From assembly GCA_905210435.1 (NCBI GenBank), contig CAJLWO010000037.1, positions 1 to 27,723 on the forward strand: 27,723 bases of DNA. Direction: 5' to 3'. Position 1 is the stretch's first letter, and each line of letters opens with the position of its first letter. Positions 7,967-15,681 of the stretch are shown in pieces. The notes beneath the pieces are model-generated. The model did no database searches. It was given only the letters and a program-made list of their open reading frames with translations, and was not told where the DNA came from. The position numbers and the translations under genes are program-made. The DNA comes from an uncultured Bacteroidales bacterium. GTDB lineage: Bacteria; Bacteroidota; Bacteroidia; Bacteroidales; Muribaculaceae.

Positions 7967-9124
7967 TTACGGACGACCGGATTTGGAGAGGTATCTTTGG
8001 GCGGCGAGGCGGATGCCTTCGGGTGCGGGAGCTGTGCCGGAGGCTATCGCGGAGAGGGTGTCGGGGGTAAGAGCCATGAATTGCTCGCGGAGCAACCGGC
8101 TGTCACGTTGATAAAGTTCCATTGAGGCCGCTTCGACAATGTTGGGCTCATACAATCCTTTGTCTGCCATTGTCATTTCAAGGAGTTCCTCATCGGGCAA
8201 GTCCTTTATCTGCTCCCATGCCTCACGGCGTGCAAGAAGTTCGCGGGCTTTTTCCACTACCGCCGCACTATGAAATTTGGGATTATCGACAATCTTTCTC
8301 AACCGCACGTCATCATATCCTTTTAGTTTCTCGAGTATATCGCCGTCAGCGTTATTATTAGCTACGTGCTGCATCGGTCCAGCGGGTTTATATTCCATTG
8401 TTTCTACAGTTTTAGCTACTACCGGAATGCGTAGTACCGCACCACTCAACCGACAGCCGAATATTGCGACAGCCCCCAACACTATGGGGAAAACCATACC
8501 CGGAATAGTCCAATAATACAATGCACCCCATGTAGTAATCAGGCATCCTGCATTTTGCTCGGCATTCCATTCAATATAAACTATAAACATATTGACTGCT
8601 AACACACAAAGGGCGATTCCCATCGCGCGAAACCGAGTGAAATACTTTGAAAGCAGAAATGACGCCACAGACATGACACATGTCAGAACCGTAAACACGA
8701 ACATACAATTCACAACAGAATTAAATCCGAGACGATTTTCGTAAGCGTAATACAAATTGAGCACACATCCTATAAATGTAGCGATGATTGCGACTATAAA
8801 TCCCGATTTGTCATCGCATTCATTTTTATACTTTTTATAGGCGCAAATAAATCCCGACATCATCAAAAATGCGCCGACAGCCTGCAATACAAGCGTAAAG
8901 AAGAACGGATACCGAATTATATATGGATTATACCCGAAAAATATGAGAAAATAGGCGATAGGTATAGGTAAAAAAGTAATTACCGAACCTACAGCAATCC
9001 ATCTGAACTGGTATGATTTTTTATTAGCATCAGCTGACAACGACGGGTCTATCTTACGGCGTAAAGCATATATCAACAGACCAAGAAACACAACAGCCGG
9101 GATAAGTAAGAATACTAAATACAT
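7967..9124 (-). CDS. Seven-TM protein with C-terminal helical repeats, unknown function
   Basis: I do not recognise this 385-residue protein. Seven hydrophobic segments can be seen at about 2-21, 44-68, 75-99, 110-130, 137-162, 168-187 and 204-226. The remaining 155 residues are soluble and alpha-helical. They contain three degenerate copies of a roughly 37-43-residue unit of the pattern L..I......Y....V..AA..EL..R (about 270-305, 308-350 and 350-380). A link to helical-repeat scaffolds is possible but unproven. The first two thirds are noticeably more A+T-rich than the flanking genes. It lies 70 bases after neuB on the same strand, and no promoter element was found in that gap. The ATG at 9124 starts directly with the first membrane segment. 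Confidence 0.7.
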   Translation of the reverse strand: MYLVFLLIPAVVFLGLLIYALRRKIDPSLSADANKKSYQFRWIAVGSVITFLPIPIAYFLIFFGYNPYIIRYPFFFTLVLQAVGAFLMMSGFICAYKKYKNECDDKSGFIVAIIATFIGCVLNLYYAYENRLGFNSVVNCMFVFTVLTCVMSVASFLLSKYFTRFRAMGIALCVLAVNMFIVYIEWNAEQNAGCLITTWGALYYWTIPGMVFPIVLGAVAIFGCRLSGAVLRIPVVAKTVETMEYKPAGPMQHVANNNADGDILEKLKGYDDVRLRKIVDNPKFHSAAVVEKARELLARREAWEQIKDLPDEELLEMTMADKGLYEPNIVEAASMELYQRDSRLLREQFMALTPDTLSAIASGTAPAPEGIRLAAQRYLSKSGRP

Positions 9125-9194
9125 GGGGCTTACGGTTTACTGTTATAATTTAGATTAGTGGAGAGGGATTTCCGGGATGAAAAACTGAGTGAAT

Positions 9195-10199
9195 TTACAG
9201 TTCGATCGGTTGGTCGGGGAGGAAGTCGTGGGGGGCGGGGCGGCCTATTACGGTGTCCCAAAGCATTGGTGAGAGACCGTCGGCGGGGCGTTTTACGGTG
9301 AGGTTTTCTTCAGTGAATATTTCGCCGGCGGCTATGGCGCGGCGGGCCACTATGCTTTTGCGGGCTATCAGGATGTTGCCGCGCTCGGCTTCGGCCACGG
9401 TTTTCACTCCGTTGCCGATGGCCTGCTCTATGTGGCGTATCGACGATACCATTGCGGCAAGCGCTTCGGGGTCGAGCGACGCACGGTGGTCGGGACCCTC
9501 CATCGAGGTGTCGAGGGTGAAATGCTTCTCGATAATCTGCGCCCCCATCGCCACGGCTGCGACAGGCACTTCGATGCCGAGCGTATGGTCGCTGTAGCCC
9601 ACTGCGCCTACATCAAGCCCGCGCAACGCCTCCATAGCCCGCAGATTGACTGCATCGTAGGGCGTGGGATACTGCGTGGTGCAATGGAGCAGCGATATGT
9701 CGTGCCGGTCGACGCCGCCCTTGCAAAGTATATCGACAGCCACAGCCACCTCATCGAGCTGCGACATGCCGGTAGAGAGGATAATCCTGCGTCCCGGAGC
9801 AGCCACCTTACGCAGATAAGGCAGATTGGTTATTTCGCCCGACGGTATCTTCCAGTAGTCCATGTCGAGGCGCGCAAGGCAGTCAATCGACGGAAGGTCA
9901 AACGGCGTGCTCATAAAGCCTATCCCCCTGTCGCGGCAGATGCGTGCAAGGCGTGCGTAATCGCTGAGAGGCAGATGTATGCGTCGGCACATGTCGAGCT
10001 GGCTCTCGCCGCCGCCCGTAGTCTCCTTCTGATATTCCGCCTTTGGGGCGTAGCATGATATGACCTCCTCGGGTATGGCCGTCTGAAATTTCACGTAGTC
10101 GGCGCCGGCACGCGCCGCAACGTCAATCATCTCCACCGCAAGGTCAAACGAACCGTTATGGTTGACCCCGGCCTCGGCAATTACAATAACCCTTTGCAT
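9195..10199 (-). CDS. neuB: NeuB/LegI-type nonulosonic acid synthase
   Basis: This 334-residue enzyme condenses a hexosamine-derived sugar with phosphoenolpyruvate to make a nine-carbon sialic-acid-like sugar. The TIM barrel (1-245) has EAGVNHNGS, VKFQT, STPFD, KIPSGEI, LSTGM and LHCTTQYPTP. The likely metal ligands are His205 (YSDHT) and His226 (EKHF), and GPDHRASL follows. A C-terminal SAF/antifreeze-like domain (about 275-334) is complete. The neighbouring legB-type gene suggests the product is legionaminic acid or a close relative, but NeuB proper cannot be excluded. ATG at 10199 matches the family start. A longer in-frame start exists at 10334, overlapping the stop of the upstream gene and running through repeat DNA; it is judged less likely. 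Confidence 0.9.
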   Translation of the reverse strand: MQRVIVIAEAGVNHNGSFDLAVEMIDVAARAGADYVKFQTAIPEEVISCYAPKAEYQKETTGGGESQLDMCRRIHLPLSDYARLARICRDRGIGFMSTPFDLPSIDCLARLDMDYWKIPSGEITNLPYLRKVAAPGRRIILSTGMSQLDEVAVAVDILCKGGVDRHDISLLHCTTQYPTPYDAVNLRAMEALRGLDVGAVGYSDHTLGIEVPVAAVAMGAQIIEKHFTLDTSMEGPDHRASLDPEALAAMVSSIRHIEQAIGNGVKTVAEAERGNILIARKSIVARRAIAAGEIFTEENLTVKRPADGLSPMLWDTVIGRPAPHDFLPDQPIEL

Positions 10200-10234
10200 A
10201 ATGTTGAATGTTGAATTTTGAATGTTGAATTTAT
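10200..10234. repeat. 7-bp tandem repeat at the neuB start
   Basis: On the plus strand the sequence reads AATGTTG, AATGTTG, AATTTTG, AATGTTG and then a partial AATTTAT. The array touches the neuB start codon, which lies on the opposite strand, so it forms the last 35 bases of the neuB leader. Changes in copy number would alter the leader length. Confidence 0.75.
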
Positions 10235-10251
10235 CGGAGAGATTTATTTTT

Positions 10252-10312
10252 TCCGACGAGTCGGACGAATCAGACTCGTCTGACATGTCTGACCTGTCGG
10301 ACTCGTCTGACC
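10252..10312. repeat. 9-bp TCNGACNNN array, copy A
   Basis: There are seven units from 10252: TCCGACGAG, TCGGACGAA, TCAGACTCG, TCTGACATG, TCTGACCTG, TCGGACTCG and TCTGACC. Each contains the near-palindrome GTCNGAC, so the array can fold. It lies between the ATP-grasp gene and neuB. On the minus strand, in the neuB frame, it reads as Ser-Asp-X repeats without a stop. Confidence 0.85.
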
Positions 10313-10333
10313 TTTGCTGCTGCGCCCGGTTCA

Positions 10334-11311
10334 TTAGAACTCGAATTTCAAAATCTCCTTTTTGTCGGGACCGAACACCACTTCCTGCATATAGCGTGTC
10401 ATCTCCACATGCGGAGTCGCCTCCATATATTCGATATACGTGCACAGCCAGTCGCTGATAATCATGTAAGGCAGATTGACTCCGGCATAAACCGAGCACA
10501 CGGCACCTCCACCCAGGCGCGGATTGATTTCCATGAGTTTGAGTTCACCCGTATCGCGGTTTTCAATCAGCTGCACTGTCACGGCACCGCGCAGACCTGC
10601 TACTTTGATGGCTTTACGCGCAATCTCCACGCCCTCAGGCAAATCTACAGTGATGGTACGGCTCACCTCTCCGCCCACTACCTCGAGGCGCAGACGCGGC
10701 GAAATGGCCGTGATGTTGCCGCGGTGGTCGATATAGCAGTCAAGAGTGTATTCACGACGGTTCTGGATATATTCCTGCACGATATACATGTCATGGTCAA
10801 GATTAAGCTCGCGCCACTGGTCGATATTCCTGATAACCTTAATTCCTCTTGACGCCGACCCGGTACGCGGTTTGGCGATGACCGGAAAGAATTGCGGTTC
10901 ACCCTTTTCGACCACCTGCGGCAGCGGAATGTTGTGGCGTCGCAGCATATCGTCGGCAAGTTTCTTGTCGAACATGGCATGGCATATCTCCGGAGGAGAT
11001 ACGGGCGACCATACCATCGGATTGCACCGGCAATATTCAGCAGCCACCTCCACGGCACCATCGACAAACGGCAGTATTATGTCGATTTTCTTGTCCACGC
11101 AGGCATCATGAAGCTGACGCGGGAGCGACGGGTCGCTCCATTTGCCGCCTGTAATCACTTCGGCTACAGCTGCAATCGGCACATCTTCGCCCAATTCAAA
11201 ACTGTACATTCGTGCATCGTATTTCAATTTGGCGGCCGTCTCGGTAAAAAGACGAGCCATACTGACGCGCTTGGCACCTCCAAGCATAAGCACATTAAGT
11301 GGTTGCATCAT
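10334..11311 (-). CDS. ATP-grasp family ligase (CarB/PylC-like)
   Basis: This 325-residue ATP-grasp protein would join a carboxylate to an amine or similar nucleophile through an acyl-phosphate. The N-terminal pre-ATP-grasp fold opens with NVLMLGGAKR. The ATP-binding part has VIAKPRTGSASRGI (144-157), the hinge YIVQEYI (176-182) and the metal-binding LMEINPRLGGG (259-269). The substrate is unknown. It sits between legB and neuB, so a role in the nonulosonic acid or surface-sugar pathway is a reasonable inference. Two ATG codons lie side by side (11311 and 11308); either may be used. The stop overlaps a downstream ATG as TAATG. A TAnnTTTG element 17 bases upstream suggests its own promoter. 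Confidence 0.82.
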   Translation of the reverse strand: MMQPLNVLMLGGAKRVSMARLFTETAAKLKYDARMYSFELGEDVPIAAVAEVITGGKWSDPSLPRQLHDACVDKKIDIILPFVDGAVEVAAEYCRCNPMVWSPVSPPEICHAMFDKKLADDMLRRHNIPLPQVVEKGEPQFFPVIAKPRTGSASRGIKVIRNIDQWRELNLDHDMYIVQEYIQNRREYTLDCYIDHRGNITAISPRLRLEVVGGEVSRTITVDLPEGVEIARKAIKVAGLRGAVTVQLIENRDTGELKLMEINPRLGGGAVCSVYAGVNLPYMIISDWLCTYIEYMEATPHVEMTRYMQEVVFGPDKKEILKFEF

Positions 11312-11327
11312 AACATATAGGTTGTTT

Positions 11328-11335
11328 CAAAGTTA
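11328..11335 (-). promoter_or_regulatory. Candidate -7 element for the ATP-grasp/neuB unit
   Basis: On the minus strand this reads TAACTTTG, an exact TAnnTTTG match, 17 bases before the ATP-grasp start. No clear TTTG lies at the -33 position, so support is moderate. Confidence 0.4.
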
Positions 11336-11395
11336 TAAATGTCATCAGGATGTGGAGGCCACACATACAACACCCTCTTAGGTTATCAGCCGATA

Positions 11396-12388
11396 CTACC
11401 GGTTGTAGATGTCGGCCTTGTAGCGGGAGAGGTTGTCACCGTCGGTAAACCACGCTATCGTGCGGCGCAGTCCCTCTTCAATAGTGACCTGCGGCCGCCA
11501 CGTCGTGGCCGCGGTGATTTTGCTGTTGTCGCCGCACAGGCGGAACACTTCCGATTTGGCCGGACGCAAGCGCGACTCGTCGACAGCGAAGCGCACATCG
11601 GCATCCATAAGTCCGGCAATGAGTTTGAAGGTATCGCCCATCGTTATTTCCGTGCCGGTGGCGATATTGAAATCCTGCCCCTCTATTCCGTCAGCTTCGG
11701 CGAGAGCGATGAAACCTCGGCAAGTGTCCTCCACGAAATTGAAATCGCGTGTGGGGCGCAGGTCGCCCACCATGATTTCACGTTTGCCCGAAGCTATCTG
11801 GGTGATGATAGTAGGTATGATGGCACGGGCGCTCTGTCGCGGACCGTAGGTGTTGAACGGACGTGCCAGCACTACCGGCAGCCCGAACGCATTGTAATAG
11901 CTGAGGGCGAGAGCATCGGCACTGATTTTAGTAGCCGAATAGGGCGACTGGGGCTGTCGCGGATGCTTCTCGTCGATAGGCACATACTGAGCCGTGCCGT
12001 ACACCTCCGAGGTAGAGGTGACGATGACGCGGCGGCAGCCGGCATCCATCGCGCCCTGGCATATATTGAGGGTACCCGACACATTGGTATCCACGTAACT
12101 CTGCGGCGCCACATAGCTGTAAGGTATCGCTATCAGCGCGGCCAGATGGAACACAGTGTCGACATCACGGGTTATAAGTCGGCAGAATGCGGCGTCGCGC
12201 ACGTCGCCGGTGACAATCTCGAGATTCGGGTGGCGCACATCGTCGAGCCATCCCCACGAGTTGAAGGAGTTATATATGCACAGCGCGCGCACCTTGCACC
12301 CCTCGGCGAGAAGTGCCTGCACCAGATGTGATCCGATGAAGCCGTCGGCTCCGGTCACCAATACTTTTTTATCCGCAAGTTTTGACAT
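11396..12388 (-). CDS. legB: LegB-like NAD-dependent 4,6-dehydratase
   Basis: This 330-residue extended SDR carries the NAD motif TGADGFIG (12-19) and the catalytic pair Tyr150/Lys154 in SPYSATK, with TSTSEVYG before it. The segments YNSFNSWGWLDD, HLAALIAIPYSY and RPFNTYGPRQSARA are closely like LegB, the NDP-GlcNAc 4,6-dehydratase that opens legionaminic acid synthesis in Campylobacter. In the classical route LegC and LegH act next, then LegG, LegI and LegF. Of these, only a LegI-type synthase is in this window. ATG at 12388 is preferred because it places the NAD motif at the usual distance; the upstream ATG at 12439 would add 17 residues of no recognisable fold. The ATP-grasp gene follows after 84 bases. 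Confidence 0.87.
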   Translation of the reverse strand: MSKLADKKVLVTGADGFIGSHLVQALLAEGCKVRALCIYNSFNSWGWLDDVRHPNLEIVTGDVRDAAFCRLITRDVDTVFHLAALIAIPYSYVAPQSYVDTNVSGTLNICQGAMDAGCRRVIVTSTSEVYGTAQYVPIDEKHPRQPQSPYSATKISADALALSYYNAFGLPVVLARPFNTYGPRQSARAIIPTIITQIASGKREIMVGDLRPTRDFNFVEDTCRGFIALAEADGIEGQDFNIATGTEITMGDTFKLIAGLMDADVRFAVDESRLRPAKSEVFRLCGDNSKITAATTWRPQVTIEEGLRRTIAWFTDGDNLSRYKADIYNR

Positions 12389-12450
12389 TATCGTTGTATT
12401 TTGTAGGGAGGGTGTTGCAGAACTATAATTAGCGGTCAAAAATCGCAGCG

Positions 12451-12549
12451 AATTGTAAGGACGCGATTCATTGCGTCCGCGATATAATCGTGATATTCAG
12501 CTCATTATGCCATTCAGGTGCAGACGCGATGAATCGCGTCCCTACAATT
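12451..12549. repeat. REP-like inverted repeat with 27-bp arms
   Basis: The arms 12451-12477 and 12523-12549 are complementary over 27 bases with two mismatches. Each contains GGACGCGATTCAT-type sequence, and each arm also has an internal palindrome around GCGAT..ATCGC. The 45-base centre is unremarkable. It lies between the lipoprotein gene and legB and may separate the two transcripts. The arm sequence resembles the shorter hairpin at 21260. Confidence 0.8.
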
Positions 12550-12611
12550 TCGTTGGTATATTTTGAGTTTTGCAACATCTTCCGCGTTATCTTGTTGTAA
12601 TCATTTTTGTT

Positions 12612-13076
12612 TTATCCGCGTTTGCGAAGCGTGTAGACTATGCTTCGGTCGGCATCAGGGTCATACCGGAGTATGATTTCCGATGATGAGAGCTTACGTA
12701 TCCTCAGCTCCGTCATTCCCGCGGGGAGCAGCGTCTGGGCGGGAGGGGAATATTTGGAGCTTCCGGCGGGGTTCAGGTCGTCGGAATGGGTGAAGTAGAG
12801 CGTGAGCACACTGCCGTCGGCGCTCCATGTGCCGTAATGCTCGGTATGTGAATGCCCTGTCTTGTTGACAACCACCATCTCTATGATATTGTTCTGGAAT
12901 TTCCAAAGCACATCGCCGGTGTACGACGCATCGTCCGTGCCGTTGATTTCTATCGAGCGGAGATGCCATTCGCCGAACCATTCGCCGATGTCACCGTTGT
13001 TTTGCGTGCATCCTGCAGTCAGGATACACGCCGCTACCGTCATTATAACAAGCCGGAAATATCTTCTGATTTTCAT
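12612..13076 (-). CDS. Small lipoprotein, lipocalin-like, unknown function
   Basis: This 154-residue protein starts with a basic, hydrophobic signal peptide ending in the lipobox LTAGC, with Cys23 the likely lipidated residue. The mature part alternates short beta-strand-like segments (GEWFGEWHLRSIEING, LWKFQNNIIEMVVV, YGTWSADGSVLTLYFT, ELRIRKLSSSEIILRY). This looks like the small lipocalin-like beta barrels found in many Bacteroidetes lipoproteins. Its ligand is unknown. The start codon overlaps the stop of the Wzi-like gene by four bases (ATGA), so the two are probably translationally coupled and may work together at the outer membrane. No catalytic motif is seen. Confidence 0.8.
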   Translation of the reverse strand: MKIRRYFRLVIMTVAACILTAGCTQNNGDIGEWFGEWHLRSIEINGTDDASYTGDVLWKFQNNIIEMVVVNKTGHSHTEHYGTWSADGSVLTLYFTHSDDLNPAGSSKYSPPAQTLLPAGMTELRIRKLSSSEIILRYDPDADRSIVYTLRKRG

Positions 13077-14629
13077 TTTTTACCGAAATTAAGTGAACCG
13101 CGATATGCTATCGTCACGCAAGCGCCGAAATTGTCGCCGAACATATTGCCCGAGTCGAAACCTACCTGCGCCTTGACTCTCATGGCCGGAAGCGACGGCA
13201 ATGTGTATGCGCCTTCCACCATCATCGAAGTGTCATGGCGCGTGGTGGCTGTGGGAGCCTTCCCGTCGCCCCACCCTTTGCGGTAGCCGCCGAGCAGGCG
13301 GTAGTCCACGTTGCCTATGCGGCCGGAAACACCGGCGTGGAAACCGCGCACGCGGCTGTCGACGAAGGCCGGATAGCCGTCCTTGTTGTAGATGGGCGAC
13401 GGCAGGAACGGCGTGCCGAGCGACATACCGTAGTTCATATATGAGTTATACTGGAAATTATTGTAGTAGGCATCGGCACCGGTGGCATTGGAAGTGATGG
13501 TGGTGCCGGGACTGTCGCCGGGCGACCAGTGTATCGGACCCGACTGGTTGGTGAAATCGATGTATTCGACTACGGCGCCGTTAACGATGGCGTCACTCCC
13601 GGCGGCAACGTATTCCACGCCCCAAAGCCCGTCGAAACCGTTCATCCATCCTATGCCCGAACCGTCCTCCCAAGGCTTCTGCAGATAAGCCTTGAGCTGC
13701 GCCCCGTTGTTGAAACGGTAGCGTGCCATCACGTCCCACGAGCCGAGCGAATTGCCGTCGTAAAAACGGCTTCCCGACTGCTGGCGCGGTATGAACATGT
13801 TGATGAAATCCTTGAACGACGTGCGTCCCTTATACTGCTTGGTCTCCACTCCGTTTACATACACATGCGACGTGCCGCCGAACTGCCCGGCGGTCTGCAT
13901 GCCCACTGTCACCGACACCGGCTGCTTGGGATTGGTGCGGAAATAGCAGCGTTTGTAGTGGTAGAGCGAACCGAGATTGATATGCCAGTCGTAGTAATTG
14001 TAGTGGTCCTTGAGCCAGTCATTGTCGGCGAATTTGCCGTAGGCTATCTCGCCCTGTATCTGCACCCATCCGTCGGTGAACGGTATGTCCTGGAAGTCGA
14101 CGAAACCGACGCGTACCTCGGGAACGGGACGCGCGTTGCCGCTCTCTACGATGTCGCCCGACGACAGGCTGAAATTGAGGAGTGCCGATTCGTGCTGCTT
14201 CATGCCTACGGTAAGGAACACTCCGCGGTATTTCACCTCGCCGTAGAGCTGGCGCATGCTTATCGCCGACGGCCCCTCGGCATGGCTGTAGAATGATGAT
14301 GAAGCCGGATTGTAGCGCAGATAGTCTACCTTGTCGGCATACCCGGTCAGCACCTCCGCGCCGTAAGCATAGCTGAAGCGGCGCGACAGGTCGAGCCCGC
14401 GGCCGGCCTCAAGACGCAGCAGAGCATCCGACGACTGCGTGAGCAGCCCGTGGCGGTTGGAGGCTATGTAATAAGGGGCGAAACTGCCGGAGCCGGCATT
14501 GAATATGGCCTCGGCCTGATATTCCACAGTCTCTCCGGCCGAAGCGGCAGGGCAGAATGCGGCCAGCGGGAGCGAGAGCACGCACCCGCGCAAAATATTT
14601 TTAAATCTCTTATCGGTAATCCGCGGCAT
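13073..14629 (-). CDS. Wzi-like capsule assembly outer-membrane protein
   Basis: This 518-residue protein has a signal peptide ending near residue 31 (AASAGE). A long beta-strand-rich body follows, with many aromatic residues in alternating strands and a C-terminal strand ending NFGKK. Phrases such as YYIASNRHGL, VGMKQHESALLNFSLSSGDIV and MRQLYGEVKYRGVFLTVG fit the Caps_assemb_Wzi family, whose E. coli member is an 18-stranded lectin barrel holding capsule on the cell surface. Start at 14629 is chosen because it gives the signal peptide; the frame is open upstream but without one. It lies 89 bases after glsB and overlaps the downstream lipoprotein by 4 bases. No other capsule export gene is seen nearby. 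Confidence 0.82.
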   Translation of the reverse strand: MPRITDKRFKNILRGCVLSLPLAAFCPAASAGETVEYQAEAIFNAGSGSFAPYYIASNRHGLLTQSSDALLRLEAGRGLDLSRRFSYAYGAEVLTGYADKVDYLRYNPASSSFYSHAEGPSAISMRQLYGEVKYRGVFLTVGMKQHESALLNFSLSSGDIVESGNARPVPEVRVGFVDFQDIPFTDGWVQIQGEIAYGKFADNDWLKDHYNYYDWHINLGSLYHYKRCYFRTNPKQPVSVTVGMQTAGQFGGTSHVYVNGVETKQYKGRTSFKDFINMFIPRQQSGSRFYDGNSLGSWDVMARYRFNNGAQLKAYLQKPWEDGSGIGWMNGFDGLWGVEYVAAGSDAIVNGAVVEYIDFTNQSGPIHWSPGDSPGTTITSNATGADAYYNNFQYNSYMNYGMSLGTPFLPSPIYNKDGYPAFVDSRVRGFHAGVSGRIGNVDYRLLGGYRKGWGDGKAPTATTRHDTSMMVEGAYTLPSLPAMRVKAQVGFDSGNMFGDNFGACVTIAYRGSLNFGKK

Positions 14630-14718
14630 TATGGTTGTTGATGATGTTGAGTGATATAAAAGATAGTCCGTATTATGATATAGTTGCCTGAAAGACAATA
14701 GTGACACCGGCATACGGG

Positions 14719-15648
14719 TCACCCTTTGTAGGTGGAGATGTGGCGTTGTTTCTTCTCTTCGAAAATATCATCTATGGAGAGAAAGATTCCTGTTTCCTCG
14801 ACATCGCCGAACTCGTCGTTGATGGCGGTGCCGAAAATTCGCATCGTGGGGGAAAGTCCCATGTAGGCGTTGACAAGAGGGGGTATGTTGTAGCCCTGCT
14901 GACGCACTTCGGCATTGAGAATACGGTAATCCTCCTTGAAATTGTCGCCGGAGAATATCTTTGCGATAGCATCGTTGTCGGCGTCGGTGACAAGGGGGCT
15001 CTTGGGGGTCACAAGCCTGTCGCGGTCGGGGAAATGTTTCTGGAGGAAATGCAGGATGAGATTGCGGCAATGCTTCGAGTAGCTCGGATACATGGTCACC
15101 TTGCCGAAAAGATATTTCACCTGAGGATATTTTACGGTAAGAGCGCCGAGACCGTCCCAAAGATTGTCGAGTGCGTAGATAGCCTTGACGCCGGCGCGTG
15201 TCGACTGGTACTCCAGACGCACGAACGAGCGCCCAAGCTCGATGGTGAGTGGCAGATACTCGCTGACAAAGCGCGGCGAGAAATCAAACATATGTGCCGT
15301 GGCTATGCGCGGCATACCGTCAGGGCGCACCACCACGTCGGTGCCGAGGATAAAGCGGTAACCGCCGATAATGAGCTTCTGCTCCGGATTCCACACTATG
15401 AGCTGTCGGCACGGAGGGGTCATCGTGTCGTAACTGTCGATGTCACAGTCCTTGCCGGTACCGCCGCCTGCCGTGCGGAATGCAATCTCGCGCAGGCGTC
15501 CAATCTCGCGCATGGTGTTGGGAGCGTTGTAGGCGTCAACGATATATATGGAGTTGCCACCTTTGTTGGTGGCACGCAGGAATTTGTCATCGGTAAGTTC
15601 GTTCTCGATGAGTGAAGTGTCGACGGGCTCTATTACAGGTTGTTGCAT
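14719..15648 (-). CDS. glsB: GNAT-type N-acyltransferase for glycine lipid synthesis (GlsB-like)
   Basis: This 309-residue protein belongs to the OlsB/hemolysin-like acyltransferases with a GNAT fold. RLREIAFRTAGGGTG and DSYDTMTPPCRQLIVWNP, followed by IIGGYRFILG, are typical of the family. In Bacteroides thetaiotaomicron the adjacent glsB and glsA genes make N-acyl and then O-acyl glycine lipids, and the same pairing occurs here, which supports the name. The reaction is the transfer of a 3-hydroxy fatty acyl group from a carrier to the amino group of glycine. The ATG at 15648 follows glsA by 33 bases, so both are on one transcript. Acceptor specificity (glycine versus ornithine or another amino acid) cannot be read from the sequence. 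Confidence 0.83.
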   Translation of the reverse strand: MQQPVIEPVDTSLIENELTDDKFLRATNKGGNSIYIVDAYNAPNTMREIGRLREIAFRTAGGGTGKDCDIDSYDTMTPPCRQLIVWNPEQKLIIGGYRFILGTDVVVRPDGMPRIATAHMFDFSPRFVSEYLPLTIELGRSFVRLEYQSTRAGVKAIYALDNLWDGLGALTVKYPQVKYLFGKVTMYPSYSKHCRNLILHFLQKHFPDRDRLVTPKSPLVTDADNDAIAKIFSGDNFKEDYRILNAEVRQQGYNIPPLVNAYMGLSPTMRIFGTAINDEFGDVEETGIFLSIDDIFEEKKQRHISTYKG

Positions 15649-15681
15649 TTCAGAGAAATCGTTTCGGTTATGGATAAAGCG

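Noticed and set aside
11339..12331. Plus-strand open frame opposite legB
   Set aside because: legB on the other strand has full SDR motifs; the plus-strand translation has no recognisable fold.
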